DNA from: Cyclobacteriaceae bacterium
GTDB taxonomy: Bacteria > Bacteroidota > Bacteroidia > Cytophagales > Cyclobacteriaceae
DNA length: 64,000 bases
Assembly: GCA_022841475.1 (NCBI GenBank)
Contig: JALHRJ010000018.1
Span: forward strand, 20,749-84,748
Reading direction: 5' to 3'
Shown: positions 42,772 to 51,232 of the stretch, piece by piece
Numbering within the stretch: the stretch's first letter is position 1
Layout of the letters: every line of letters starts with the position of its first letter
Translations under genes and position numbers: made by a program
Notes under the pieces: generated by a model
Databases searched by the model: none
What the model saw: only the letters and a program-made list of their open reading frames with translations
Told to the model about the DNA's origin: nothing

Positions 42772-44625
42772 ATGGTAACAACTAAATCAAAATCTCTAGA
42801 AAGACAGGATACCTTTACCCAATCGATAGCCGGTCAGGACTTCGATTTCGGACTGGTAATGACACAGGCCTTTCTAAAAGGTATCCGAGACATCGGATAC
42901 AAAAGCACCGCTACCGCGTTGTTTGAAAATTTTGACAACTCTATCCAGGCAGAAGCCGGCAACATCCACCTTGTATTTGATTTTGACAAGGGCAAGGCTG
43001 TGAAAGCTAACCCAAGCCGGATCGCCATCATCGATGATGGTCACGGGATGAGCAAGGAAATGATTCGCATCGCAGTTCTGTGGGGCGGTTCTGATCGTCT
43101 TGGTGACAGAGAAGGAATGGGAAAATACGGGTACGGCCTTCCATCATCTTGCGTGAGTATAGGTCAACAGTTCACGGTCATTTCAAAACGTGAAGACATG
43201 TCCGACTGGCACTCCGTTAAAATCGATATTGAAGCAATCGGTAAGCGTGACTCTGAATACATCGATCCAAAGACCGGTCGCGTAATTGCTCCCGAAGCAC
43301 AGGTCACTGCCATCCCCGCTTTTATTCAGAAATATTTTAAGGAGAATAAGCTAAATCCTACTCACGGTACGATTGTACTCATTGATAAGATTGACAGGTT
43401 GTCGAAGAACTCCTTCAAGCCCTTAAAATCTTTCCTCAGTTTGGAAACCGGCATTACGTACAGGAATTATCTGCGGAACACCAACATCTACATTGATGGC
43501 GAACTTGTCGAGCCTGTCGATCCACTCTTCATTACAGAAGGCTATCGATTCTTCGACGAGAATGACTTGAAAGCACAGGCCCTACCATCGCTGGAGATCA
43601 AGGTGCCCAATTCGTTCGACAGCAACAAAGTCGGCTCGGTCAAGGTAAGGTTTTCGTACATGCCATATGGTTTCATCACAGCTTCAAAGGAGGATCAAAG
43701 CAAGGAGAATGAGGAAGAGCGTGACTATGATGAGCACCGGAAGTTGAACAAACGCGGGACGGTTCGCAAAAGGAACAACGGCATTATCTTTCTCAGAAAG
43801 GGCCGTCAGATAGATGTCGTGGATTCCAAATGTCCATGGACTAAGTTCCAGACTAATGACCGTCACGTAGGAGTTGAAGTAGATTTCACCCCGGAGTTGG
43901 ATGAGGAGTTTTCGATAACAACCTCAAAACAACAAATCGTTGTCTCCGAAAGGCTTTGGAACATCCTCTTTGATAACGGTGTCTATGAAAACATCAGGAA
44001 GATGAGGGGGGACTACAAAAAGCAGGCTGAAGAAGCCAAGCTAAAGAAGGAGAATGCTCTATCTTCTGATCCAGAGAAACGTGATGAGTTTGTTGAAGAC
44101 CTTATGAAGGAATCGGCAAAGGATTTTGAAGTGGATAAAGATTCCCAGCCTCAGCACGTGAAGAAAGAAGGTGAAGAGAACCTGGATAAACAAGCTAAGA
44201 AAATTGCGGAGGAAACCGGTATGCCGGAGAATGTGGTTAAACAGCAACTGACCACACAGACCGATGCCAGGCCATACAAACTTTCGTACTTTGATGAGCC
44301 GGAAGGCCCATTCTATCGCGCAGAACAACTCGGAGGTCAGATCGTAATCTACATTAACAAAGGACATAAGTTCTTTACAGAGTTATTCAACAATCCTCGA
44401 ACAGATGCCTTTATGAAGAATGCGCTTGCATTATTAGTCTTTGTTCTTGGCCACAGTGAACTCCGGGTAACGGATGAAAAACGAAAGTGGTATAAAATCG
44501 AGCGGAATGCCTGGTCAGTGAAACTCGATACTACGCTTGAAACACTTTCCAAGTATTTTGCAAAAGGCCACGATGAGTTGATCGGTGACGAAGAAACGGA
44601 AGAAGCCGAAACCAAAGCATCATAA
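42772..44625 (+). CDS. GHKL ATPase, MORC/MutL-like, first of two
   Basis: 617 residues. The GHKL ATP-binding motifs are intact: N-box 'ALFENFDNSIQA' (Glu52, Asn56), 'IIDDGHGMS' (Asp89, Gly90, Gly92) and 'GKYGYGLPSS' (Gly117-Gly122). An S5-like second domain follows, with 'TKFQTNDRHVGVEVDFTPELDEEFSITTSKQ'. The C-terminal ~150 residues are charged helices. GHKL proteins of this type (MORC-like) are known from restriction and defence loci, where ATP-dependent dimerisation clamps DNA. It shares the N-terminal 'RDxGYKSTAxAL' with the next gene, so the two are paralogues. Confidence 0.85.
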   Translation: MVTTKSKSLERQDTFTQSIAGQDFDFGLVMTQAFLKGIRDIGYKSTATALFENFDNSIQAEAGNIHLVFDFDKGKAVKANPSRIAIIDDGHGMSKEMIRIAVLWGGSDRLGDREGMGKYGYGLPSSCVSIGQQFTVISKREDMSDWHSVKIDIEAIGKRDSEYIDPKTGRVIAPEAQVTAIPAFIQKYFKENKLNPTHGTIVLIDKIDRLSKNSFKPLKSFLSLETGITYRNYLRNTNIYIDGELVEPVDPLFITEGYRFFDENDLKAQALPSLEIKVPNSFDSNKVGSVKVRFSYMPYGFITASKEDQSKENEEERDYDEHRKLNKRGTVRKRNNGIIFLRKGRQIDVVDSKCPWTKFQTNDRHVGVEVDFTPELDEEFSITTSKQQIVVSERLWNILFDNGVYENIRKMRGDYKKQAEEAKLKKENALSSDPEKRDEFVEDLMKESAKDFEVDKDSQPQHVKKEGEENLDKQAKKIAEETGMPENVVKQQLTTQTDARPYKLSYFDEPEGPFYRAEQLGGQIVIYINKGHKFFTELFNNPRTDAFMKNALALLVFVLGHSELRVTDEKRKWYKIERNAWSVKLDTTLETLSKYFAKGHDELIGDEETEEAETKAS

Positions 44626-44636
44626 TTTTATCCACG

Positions 44637-44669
44637 GAGAGCCGGGTACCCTCGGCTCTCTTTCTATTT
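44637..44669 (+). terminator. Terminator-like hairpin between the two GHKL genes
   Basis: The stem GAGAGCCG (44637-44644) / CGGCTCTC (44653-44660) is followed by TTTCTATTT. It could limit read-through from the first ATPase gene into the second. Confidence 0.65.
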
Positions 44670-44678
44670 GAAAAGAAC

Positions 44679-46169
44679 ATGGAACAAACAGCCCTAGTAA
44701 ACTTTCAGAATTTCATTCTGGCTACACGAGACTCAGGTTACAAAAGCACTGCATCTGCGCTGGCTGAACTCGTTGATAATGCTATAGAAGCTGGCGCAAA
44801 GTCGATCTCGATTGAGATCGGAAAGGACTCGGAGGATGAACATCAGTATACCGTAGACATCATCGATAACGGTAAGGGAATGACTGCGGAAGAACTTGGC
44901 TTTGCCTTGCAATTCGGAGGCAGTTCGCGCTTCAATTCGCGTAGCCAACTAGGCCGTTATGGCATGGGCTTACCGAACAGTTCGCTCAGTCAATGCAGAC
45001 GAGTTGAGGTGACAACCTGGAAAAAATCCGGAGAGATATACAGCAACTACCTGGATGTGGACGAAGTGGTGGATGCTCATGCGTCACATTTGCCCCGTCT
45101 TGTAAAGTCATCAACATCCCCGCGACCCCTTAGAAGTAATACGGGGACAATTGTTCGCTGGCGGAAATGCGACAGACTCTCCTTCAAGTATTTTAAAAGT
45201 CTGATCAAACATATCATGTTTGAGTTAGGACGGATTTTTAGGAATGCTATCTGGAGAGGAGTCGACATACAGGTCACCGGGAACCGGGTGCAAGCTTTTG
45301 ACCCCATGTTCACTGGAGAAGGCATCAATCTGCGGGGTGGGATTTCGTACGGGAAGGAACTGCTTTATAAAGTTAAACTCCCTGAAAATGAAAAGCGCAC
45401 TTCAACTGTTAAAGTCCGTTTTATTGAACTGCCTGTTGATGAATGGGCCAAACTGCCCAACGATCAAAAGCGCAAGAGTCAAATCACGAAATGCGCTGGC
45501 GTTTCTATTCTTCGTGGAGAACGGGAGATAGACTATGGGTGGTATTTCATGGGCGACAAGAGAAAAGAAAATTACGATGATTGGTGGAGGTGTGAGATCT
45601 CGTTCAACCCAGAACTCGATGAAGCGTTCGGTGTAACCCACACCAAGCAGGGCATCAAGCAAACCGAGTTCATGAACGGAATTCTGGTCTCTGATCTGGA
45701 GCAAGTAGCACGTGCGTTAAATAACCGCGTACGCCTCAAATTCATTGCGCTTAAAACTGTTCACCCGGTCCTCCACTCCAAAGAACAACTTGAAAAAACG
45801 GATGTCTATCAGCCAACTCTGAAGAATAGACGTCATTCACCAACGGATTTAGATGATCCCGGAAGACCCTGGGGACTTCGTTACAAAATCCTGACGAGGG
45901 AATTGAATCATGATTTGTTTTTTGATGTCTCCGAAAAAAAGGACTATATCATCCTCACCATTAATACTGCACACATTTTCTATGATAAAATTTTTAAACA
46001 ACTACATGAAAGAAAGATAAACAGCACCGGTGCGTTTCTCGGCATATTGGAAATTCTGATGTTTGCCGCAGCTCGATCCGAATTTTCCTTTGTTGGGAGA
46101 AAGGAAAGCGATGTCATAACCAATTTCAAACGGGAATGGAGTTCCCAATTAAAAACTTTCATTAGTTAA
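44679..46169 (+). CDS. GHKL ATPase, MORC/MutL-like, second of two
   Basis: 496 residues. Motifs: N-box 'ALAELVDNAIEAGA' (Glu30, Asn34), 'IIDNGKGMT' (Asp63, Gly65, Gly67), 'GRYGMGLPNSS' (Gly92-Gly97). The second domain has 'WRCEISFNPELDEAFGVTHTKQGIKQTE', parallel to the first ATPase. It lacks the charged C-terminal extension of the first. The two may form a heterodimer, as eukaryotic and bacterial MutL/MORC relatives do. The stop overlaps the start of the DruA-like gene, so they are translationally coupled. Confidence 0.85.
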   Translation: MEQTALVNFQNFILATRDSGYKSTASALAELVDNAIEAGAKSISIEIGKDSEDEHQYTVDIIDNGKGMTAEELGFALQFGGSSRFNSRSQLGRYGMGLPNSSLSQCRRVEVTTWKKSGEIYSNYLDVDEVVDAHASHLPRLVKSSTSPRPLRSNTGTIVRWRKCDRLSFKYFKSLIKHIMFELGRIFRNAIWRGVDIQVTGNRVQAFDPMFTGEGINLRGGISYGKELLYKVKLPENEKRTSTVKVRFIELPVDEWAKLPNDQKRKSQITKCAGVSILRGEREIDYGWYFMGDKRKENYDDWWRCEISFNPELDEAFGVTHTKQGIKQTEFMNGILVSDLEQVARALNNRVRLKFIALKTVHPVLHSKEQLEKTDVYQPTLKNRRHSPTDLDDPGRPWGLRYKILTRELNHDLFFDVSEKKDYIILTINTAHIFYDKIFKQLHERKINSTGAFLGILEILMFAAARSEFSFVGRKESDVITNFKREWSSQLKTFIS

Positions 46170-48187
46170 TGAATAAGGAAGTAATCAAGATTGAACCAAA
46201 ACTGACTAAGCCTCACCGCGAGGATTTTTTGGATTTCTGCTACCGGCTCAAAAGAGTGCTCAATAAAAAACACGACCGGGAGCGTATGGATTTTTTAATT
46301 CAGGAAAAGGAAGAGATAAACAAAGGTTACAAGGGAAAAGGTTTTCATTCAAAGACCGACCTCATTTTCGTCAAGAACCTGCTACTGGATCTGTTGCTTC
46401 AGGATTGGAACTTAATGATACACCGAAAGAAAGTATCGATTGAGTTAGAAACCCTTGACGAAAAGGACAAAAATCTCAGTGATGAGAAAGCCAAAACTAG
46501 AAGACGTCACCTCCTTGCGCGAGATGTTCAACTCAAAGAACCAAGTGTGATAGAGTTCGTGCGAGGTATGGAGAAAAGACGGCTGACTTCGAAGGGTTGG
46601 CATTCAATCTTTTCCGTCATGCGGGATGGCAACGACTTTCGCAAGCAACTTGAAGTTGCAGCAAAACTATCAACCGAACAGGAAAAGTTAGACGCGCTAA
46701 CCAAGGTCGTCCAGCCTTACATTCAGGTGGCTGAACCTGACGTTCAATGTGGCCAGACTGGATTACTGTTGTCTGAAATCTGGAGATATTTCAGGCACAC
46801 CTGGACTACCGAATACAAGTCCCTCCCGGGCCGATCAATCTCAATATTGATACGGGATGCCGCAGCACCCAACCATCCAGTGATTGGTATTGCTGCGTTG
46901 GGCAGTTCAGTCGCGCAGCAAACATGTCGTGACGAATGGATCGGGTGGGATGGAAATACATTTCTGCAGCGATTGAAAAGCGAACCTTCGCTCCGGTATG
47001 CAAAGTGGATTCAGCAGACATTAAAGACACTTCTTGGTGAAGTTTACCTGAAAGATTTTGTAAAGGCGGGCATTATTACCGCTTCCGAAATCAGAAACCC
47101 GACACCTGAAAAAGTTAAACGGCTTCGAGAACTATCAGCTATCTACAGGGATCGACACGTATCAAATCCCCAAAGCGCCAAGTTTACTGTAGCTAACAAC
47201 GAAATGAGTTGGGAACAGAGGGCCTTAACAAACCTTTTTAAAAGCAAACGTGCCGTTCTGCTTGCCGAACTACTGTCTATCAAACTTATACTGAATAAGT
47301 ATTCATTTACGGGTAACAGTAAAGACGAACTGGCCCTTTGCCTGACCAATAAAGATTTTGCGGATGCGGTATACAAATTAGCGCGTAAAGCAAAGTCTAT
47401 TCATGTTGGAATTAATATGATGGACATAATTGTTTGCGGCTCCATCGCTCCCTACAACCACTTGCTTGGTGGTAAACTGGTTTGCATGATGCTCGCCAGT
47501 CCCGAGATCAATCAATACTATAACGACAAGTATGGCGAATATGTTAGTTTGATTGCCTCGTCCATGAAAGGTAGAGCCGTCATTCGCAAGCCACAATTGG
47601 TTATGTTAGGCACAACAAGTTTGTATGGAGTAGGCAGCAGCCAATACAACCGGATCAAGATACCAGTAAAGGAAATCGGGGGTGATCAAGATTCGAAGAT
47701 TGAGTACAAGGAATTAGGATTCAGCGAAGGTTTCGGATCATTTCACTTCAGTAGTAATACAATCGATTTGGCAGACGCAGTAGCAGGACGTGAAAATAAA
47801 AGAACACGAGTGAACAGCATTTTTGGAGAAGGAGCAAACCCATTGCTCAGAAAATTGAAAGACGCAATGGAGTTCCTGAAACTTGAGAGTAACCCGATCC
47901 TGAATCACAGAAATAAACGAGTTGTCTACGGAGTCTCACTTGCCGAAAATTTTGGAGAGGTTCTGTTGGGCCTGGCATTGAGGCCGAAATACCTTATCCC
48001 TCAGGCAAAACCCAAACTTCGCACAGAACTCATCGGGAAATTTTGGATTAAGCGATGGCTAATGAATCGAATTGCCAATCCCGAAGTACTCGATGACGTG
48101 AGTGCCCACACGCTGTCTTATCCTATTACACATGGAGCGCGGGTTCCGCTGCCAGCCGATCCCAACGAACTGACACTTTTCGACTGA
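46169..48187 (+). CDS. DruA-like (DUF4338) protein
   Basis: 672 residues. The DUF4338 core is recognised by 'RYFRHTWTTEYKSLPGRSISILIRDAAAPNHPVIGIAALGSSVAQQTCRDEWIGW' and the later 'GSIAPYNHLLGGKLVCMMLASPEI', 'SLIASSMKGRAVIRKPQLVMLGTTSLYGVGSSQYNRIKIP'. DUF4338 was named DruA after the Druantia anti-phage system, where its biochemical role is not settled. Here it is not accompanied by the other Druantia genes (no DruE-like helicase) but by paired GHKL ATPases. The start ATG overlaps the previous stop. Confidence 0.72.
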   Translation: MNKEVIKIEPKLTKPHREDFLDFCYRLKRVLNKKHDRERMDFLIQEKEEINKGYKGKGFHSKTDLIFVKNLLLDLLLQDWNLMIHRKKVSIELETLDEKDKNLSDEKAKTRRRHLLARDVQLKEPSVIEFVRGMEKRRLTSKGWHSIFSVMRDGNDFRKQLEVAAKLSTEQEKLDALTKVVQPYIQVAEPDVQCGQTGLLLSEIWRYFRHTWTTEYKSLPGRSISILIRDAAAPNHPVIGIAALGSSVAQQTCRDEWIGWDGNTFLQRLKSEPSLRYAKWIQQTLKTLLGEVYLKDFVKAGIITASEIRNPTPEKVKRLRELSAIYRDRHVSNPQSAKFTVANNEMSWEQRALTNLFKSKRAVLLAELLSIKLILNKYSFTGNSKDELALCLTNKDFADAVYKLARKAKSIHVGINMMDIIVCGSIAPYNHLLGGKLVCMMLASPEINQYYNDKYGEYVSLIASSMKGRAVIRKPQLVMLGTTSLYGVGSSQYNRIKIPVKEIGGDQDSKIEYKELGFSEGFGSFHFSSNTIDLADAVAGRENKRTRVNSIFGEGANPLLRKLKDAMEFLKLESNPILNHRNKRVVYGVSLAENFGEVLLGLALRPKYLIPQAKPKLRTELIGKFWIKRWLMNRIANPEVLDDVSAHTLSYPITHGARVPLPADPNELTLFD

Positions 48188-48214
48188 TCATTAGCACATT
48201 AAACCACTAAAGGA

Positions 48215-49621
48215 ATGGAAAGAGACGTATTATTCATAGGTCATGCAAATCCGGAGGATAACGAGTTTACACTCTGGCTACAGGCTAAACTTATTAGCGA
48301 AGGATACCAGGCACAATGCGATCTTTCATTCCTGACTGGCGGTGAAGAGGACTACTGGAAGAGCCTGCAGGAATTACTTGACCATCGGTCAGCCAAATAC
48401 CTATTGGTTCTCTCAAAGAAATCGTTTACCAAACAAGGAGTTATAGATGAATGGGAGCAGGTTAAGAGTATTAGCAAAAAATACAAACTCAGTGACTTCA
48501 TTTACATTCTCAAAGTAGATGATGTGGCTTTCGATGTTCGTATTGGTGTACCTACGAAAAATCATTTTCGTTTTGATGATTCATGGCCGAAGGCGCTAAA
48601 ACAATTGCTTATCAAACTCCATAAGGATAGTGTTCCCAAAACGCAAAATGCCCCGTTGTCTATTGCAACTTGGATCAAGAATCGATATTCAACGTCAGCC
48701 GGTGTTATAAAACGAAAGGAAACATATTTTTCGAACTGGCTCGAAATCACAGACCTACCAAAACACGTTTACTTTCATAAGTACGCAAATGACTCGCAAG
48801 CCGAAACCATTGAGAAAAGTATCACAACCTTTCCAGTAATCCGGCTTGACGACTACCTGATCAGTTTCTCGAAGGATGTCCCAACGTTTGTTGATGGATT
48901 GGATTTTGAAATTATTCCAAAGAATACAATTTCTTTTCCTGCAGGTAAGGCATTCACCCGCTATGAGTCAGATGAATTTCCAAAATATGACGACTTCAGA
49001 CGTTTAATCGTAAGGCTTTTGCGCGAAATATGGTTTCAGTTCTTTACACGCAGAGGTCTTCACTTGTATGAACTTTCTAATAGAACTTATTGCTTCCATT
49101 ATGTCAAAGACCAACTTGAAAAGGACAAAGTATTCTTTGAATACAACAGCAAATCAACGTACAAACAATTAGTCGGGGAGTATGGTGAAACTTACTGGCA
49201 CTATGGAATAAGTGCAACGGCATTACTCAATCCTTCCCCATGTTTCAGTTTACGGGCTCACCTTGTATTCTCGGACGATGGATCAACTGTCTGGAAGAAT
49301 AAATCAAAACTTCACCGAGCCAGGAGAAGCAAGGGAAAGTCCTTTTTTAATAAAGAGTGGCGGAGTTTGATGCTGGCATACCTGGCGAGTTTATCGGACG
49401 GAGATAATAAAATCAGAATTCCTATTTCCGAGGATGGGTTCTTAACCCTATCGACCACTCCGATGCAATTTGAATGTGAATTTGGCTATGAAGAACCGAA
49501 AACTGACGGAAGAATAGTTCCGGTCGATTACGTTGACGAACAGATCGAAGAAGATGAACTCAATGAGTTTGAAGAAGAACAATCAGAAGAACCCAAAGAG
49601 CATGAAAATGAAACTATCTAA
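48215..49621 (+). CDS. TIR-APAZ protein of a SPARTA system
   Basis: 468 residues. The TIR domain (about 1-125) has 'VLFIGHANPEDNEFTLWLQAKL' and 'YLLVLSKKSFTKQGVIDEWEQV', with the likely catalytic Glu79. The rest (about 150-460) matches APAZ by position, size and context ('LPKHVYFHKYANDSQAETIEKS', 'YESDEFPKYDDFRRLIVRLL'). In SPARTA the TIR domain degrades NAD(P) when the partner Argonaute finds guide-matched invader DNA, so infected or plasmid-bearing cells stop growing. The C-terminal tail is very acidic. The gene overlaps the Argonaute gene by 20 bp. Confidence 0.88.
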   Translation: MERDVLFIGHANPEDNEFTLWLQAKLISEGYQAQCDLSFLTGGEEDYWKSLQELLDHRSAKYLLVLSKKSFTKQGVIDEWEQVKSISKKYKLSDFIYILKVDDVAFDVRIGVPTKNHFRFDDSWPKALKQLLIKLHKDSVPKTQNAPLSIATWIKNRYSTSAGVIKRKETYFSNWLEITDLPKHVYFHKYANDSQAETIEKSITTFPVIRLDDYLISFSKDVPTFVDGLDFEIIPKNTISFPAGKAFTRYESDEFPKYDDFRRLIVRLLREIWFQFFTRRGLHLYELSNRTYCFHYVKDQLEKDKVFFEYNSKSTYKQLVGEYGETYWHYGISATALLNPSPCFSLRAHLVFSDDGSTVWKNKSKLHRARRSKGKSFFNKEWRSLMLAYLASLSDGDNKIRIPISEDGFLTLSTTPMQFECEFGYEEPKTDGRIVPVDYVDEQIEEDELNEFEEEQSEEPKEHENETI

Positions 49622-51107
49622 GTTTCGCGAACCCAGATTGAAATTTGCCTACGGTCAAATGGCGCAGGATCCCCGTGACGGGCTTACTCTATTTGGGCCT
49701 TTTGATAAAGGCCACGTGGATAACTTTTCCGTTGGAATTATAGGCACGAGGGAAGGGATCAGACGAACAAAGGATTGGTTGTTTCGGCTGAACAAACCAA
49801 TTTATCATACAAGCCCTGATATTGCCAAGCCGTTCTTTCCTGGATTCGAAGAAGCCTTTCATGTTAAAATGAATCTAACTTCTATACCTGTAATTGAAAT
49901 AGATGAAAAGATTCTGGACACACTTTACAAGTATGATGACAATTATATCCGGGTTGGAGAGATCGTCAACCTTTATGTGGAACCGCTGGAGGCATATATT
50001 AACGAAGGTGAGAAACTACCGAAACTGTGGTTTGTCATTATCCCTGACATGGTCTATACGTTGTGCCGACCAAAAAGCAGAATCCCCAAGGAAGGTTCTA
50101 TTTCGGTTGGAATCAAGGACAGTTACTCTCGAAACAATGAAGGTTTTTTTGAGGATGAGTTGACCAGGAAATGGAGGGAGTTATATCATTATGAAAATCA
50201 TTTTCATAATCAGCTTAAGATCAAACTTCTTAAAAACCGAATACTAACGCAGGTAATCAAGGAAGGCACCATTGCCTATCATGAATACGAAAATCTTTCG
50301 GACAAGAAAAAAGAACAGAGGAGAGAATTTGAAACGGCTATTGCGTGGAATCTGTCCACCTCAATCTATTACAAGATTGGTGGGCTGCCGTGGAAACTTG
50401 GTGACATCAGAAAGGGTGTATGCTATGTTGGTTTGACATTCAAGCAAGATGAGACACATCCTGATACGCGATATGCCTGTTGTGCCGCACAGATGTTTTT
50501 GGATTCAGGTGATGGAATTGTATTCCGGGGAAGAGTTGGGCCATATTATAATCCTGACACAAAGGAATATCACCTGACAAAAGACAGCGCTAAAGAACTC
50601 ATATCGAAGGCTGTTGAATCCTTCAAGAAGGAAAATGCAGATCGTCTGCCCAAAGAGATTTTTATCCATGGCAAAACTTTTTTCAACGATGAAGAATGGC
50701 TAGGATTCGAAGAAGCAGTCTCAGGTCTCAAAGTGACCGGAATCCGAATCAGAAACGAGAAAATATTCAAACTCTTCAGGTCTGAAAATTACCCGGTGTT
50801 GAGGGGAATATCATACTTAAAGAACGAGCGGTCTGCTTTCCTATGGACGAAGGGATTTATTCCCAGGATTCAGTCTGTTTTAGGTCTTGAAACTCCTAAC
50901 CCTTTAAGTATTCAGATTGTTCGCGGCCAAGCTAACATCAAAGATGTTTGTGAAGATATTATGTCTCTAACAAAACTCAATTACAATTCCTGTATTTTTT
51001 GTGATGGCAATCCGGTCACTTTAAAATTTGCCGACACTATTGGTGAAATCCTAACCGCAGGGCCTAACCCCAAAATGGAGATTCTGCCTTTCATGTATTA
51101 CATTTAA
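49602..51107 (+). CDS. Short prokaryotic Argonaute (MID-PIWI) of a SPARTA system
   Basis: 501 residues from the ATG at 49602 (a second ATG lies at 49608); the longer open frame from 49533 overlaps the TIR-APAZ gene too deeply. It has only MID and PIWI regions, as in short pAgos. The PIWI start 'KGVCYVGLTFKQDE' carries Thr where the first catalytic Asp is expected (VGLD), so it should not cut target. Further PIWI blocks are 'IFIHGKTFFNDEEWLGFEEAV' and 'LNYNSCIFCDGNPVTLKFADTIGEI'. It binds an RNA guide and DNA target and activates the TIR domain of its partner. Confidence 0.88.
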   Translation: MKMKLSKFREPRLKFAYGQMAQDPRDGLTLFGPFDKGHVDNFSVGIIGTREGIRRTKDWLFRLNKPIYHTSPDIAKPFFPGFEEAFHVKMNLTSIPVIEIDEKILDTLYKYDDNYIRVGEIVNLYVEPLEAYINEGEKLPKLWFVIIPDMVYTLCRPKSRIPKEGSISVGIKDSYSRNNEGFFEDELTRKWRELYHYENHFHNQLKIKLLKNRILTQVIKEGTIAYHEYENLSDKKKEQRREFETAIAWNLSTSIYYKIGGLPWKLGDIRKGVCYVGLTFKQDETHPDTRYACCAAQMFLDSGDGIVFRGRVGPYYNPDTKEYHLTKDSAKELISKAVESFKKENADRLPKEIFIHGKTFFNDEEWLGFEEAVSGLKVTGIRIRNEKIFKLFRSENYPVLRGISYLKNERSAFLWTKGFIPRIQSVLGLETPNPLSIQIVRGQANIKDVCEDIMSLTKLNYNSCIFCDGNPVTLKFADTIGEILTAGPNPKMEILPFMYYI

Positions 51108-51154
51108 AGAACTTTAATTTTACGATTCTCGAATTTCTTGGTACAGAAAAATAT

Positions 51155-51216
51155 CACCCACCTTGGTACCAACTTGTGAATATTAGATTTGTCTGACGCG
51201 CACCTTCGCTTCCGTA
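51155..51216 (+). promoter_or_regulatory. Promoter/operator of the tra operon, copy B of a shared element
   Basis: 27 bp (51155-51181) are identical to 33365-33391 and contain TTGGTACCAA. A good promoter is visible: TTG at 51163 and the -7 box TAGATTTG at 51184-51191, spacing 18 bp. CACCTTCGCTTCCGTA (51201-51216) also parallels copy A. The first gene starts at 51233. Confidence 0.7.
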
Positions 51217-51232
51217 ATCAATCACGGAAGTT

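Noticed and set aside
42772..46169. Two-component histidine kinases or SpoIIAB-type anti-sigma kinases
   Set aside because: The GHKL domain is at the N-terminus, there is no dimerisation/phosphoacceptor histidine domain, and the second domain resembles that of MutL/MORC rather than kinases. The adjacent sigma factor therefore does not imply an anti-sigma kinase.
46169..48187. Complete Druantia system
   Set aside because: Only the DruA-like protein is present. No large DruE-type helicase or other Druantia genes are adjacent, and the helicase at 33725-38677 is the ICE methylase-helicase type.
49533..49601. N-terminal extension of the Argonaute frame inside the TIR-APAZ gene
   Set aside because: It would overlap the partner by 89 bp, its residues are a charged low-complexity run from the other frame, and the ATG at 49602 fits known short Argonautes better.
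33365..51181. 27-bp repeats as attachment sites of a nested 17.8-kb element
   Set aside because: Both copies sit at promoter distance from operon starts with matching -7 spacing and similar downstream sequence, and no separate recombinase lies between them, so a regulatory explanation fits better.
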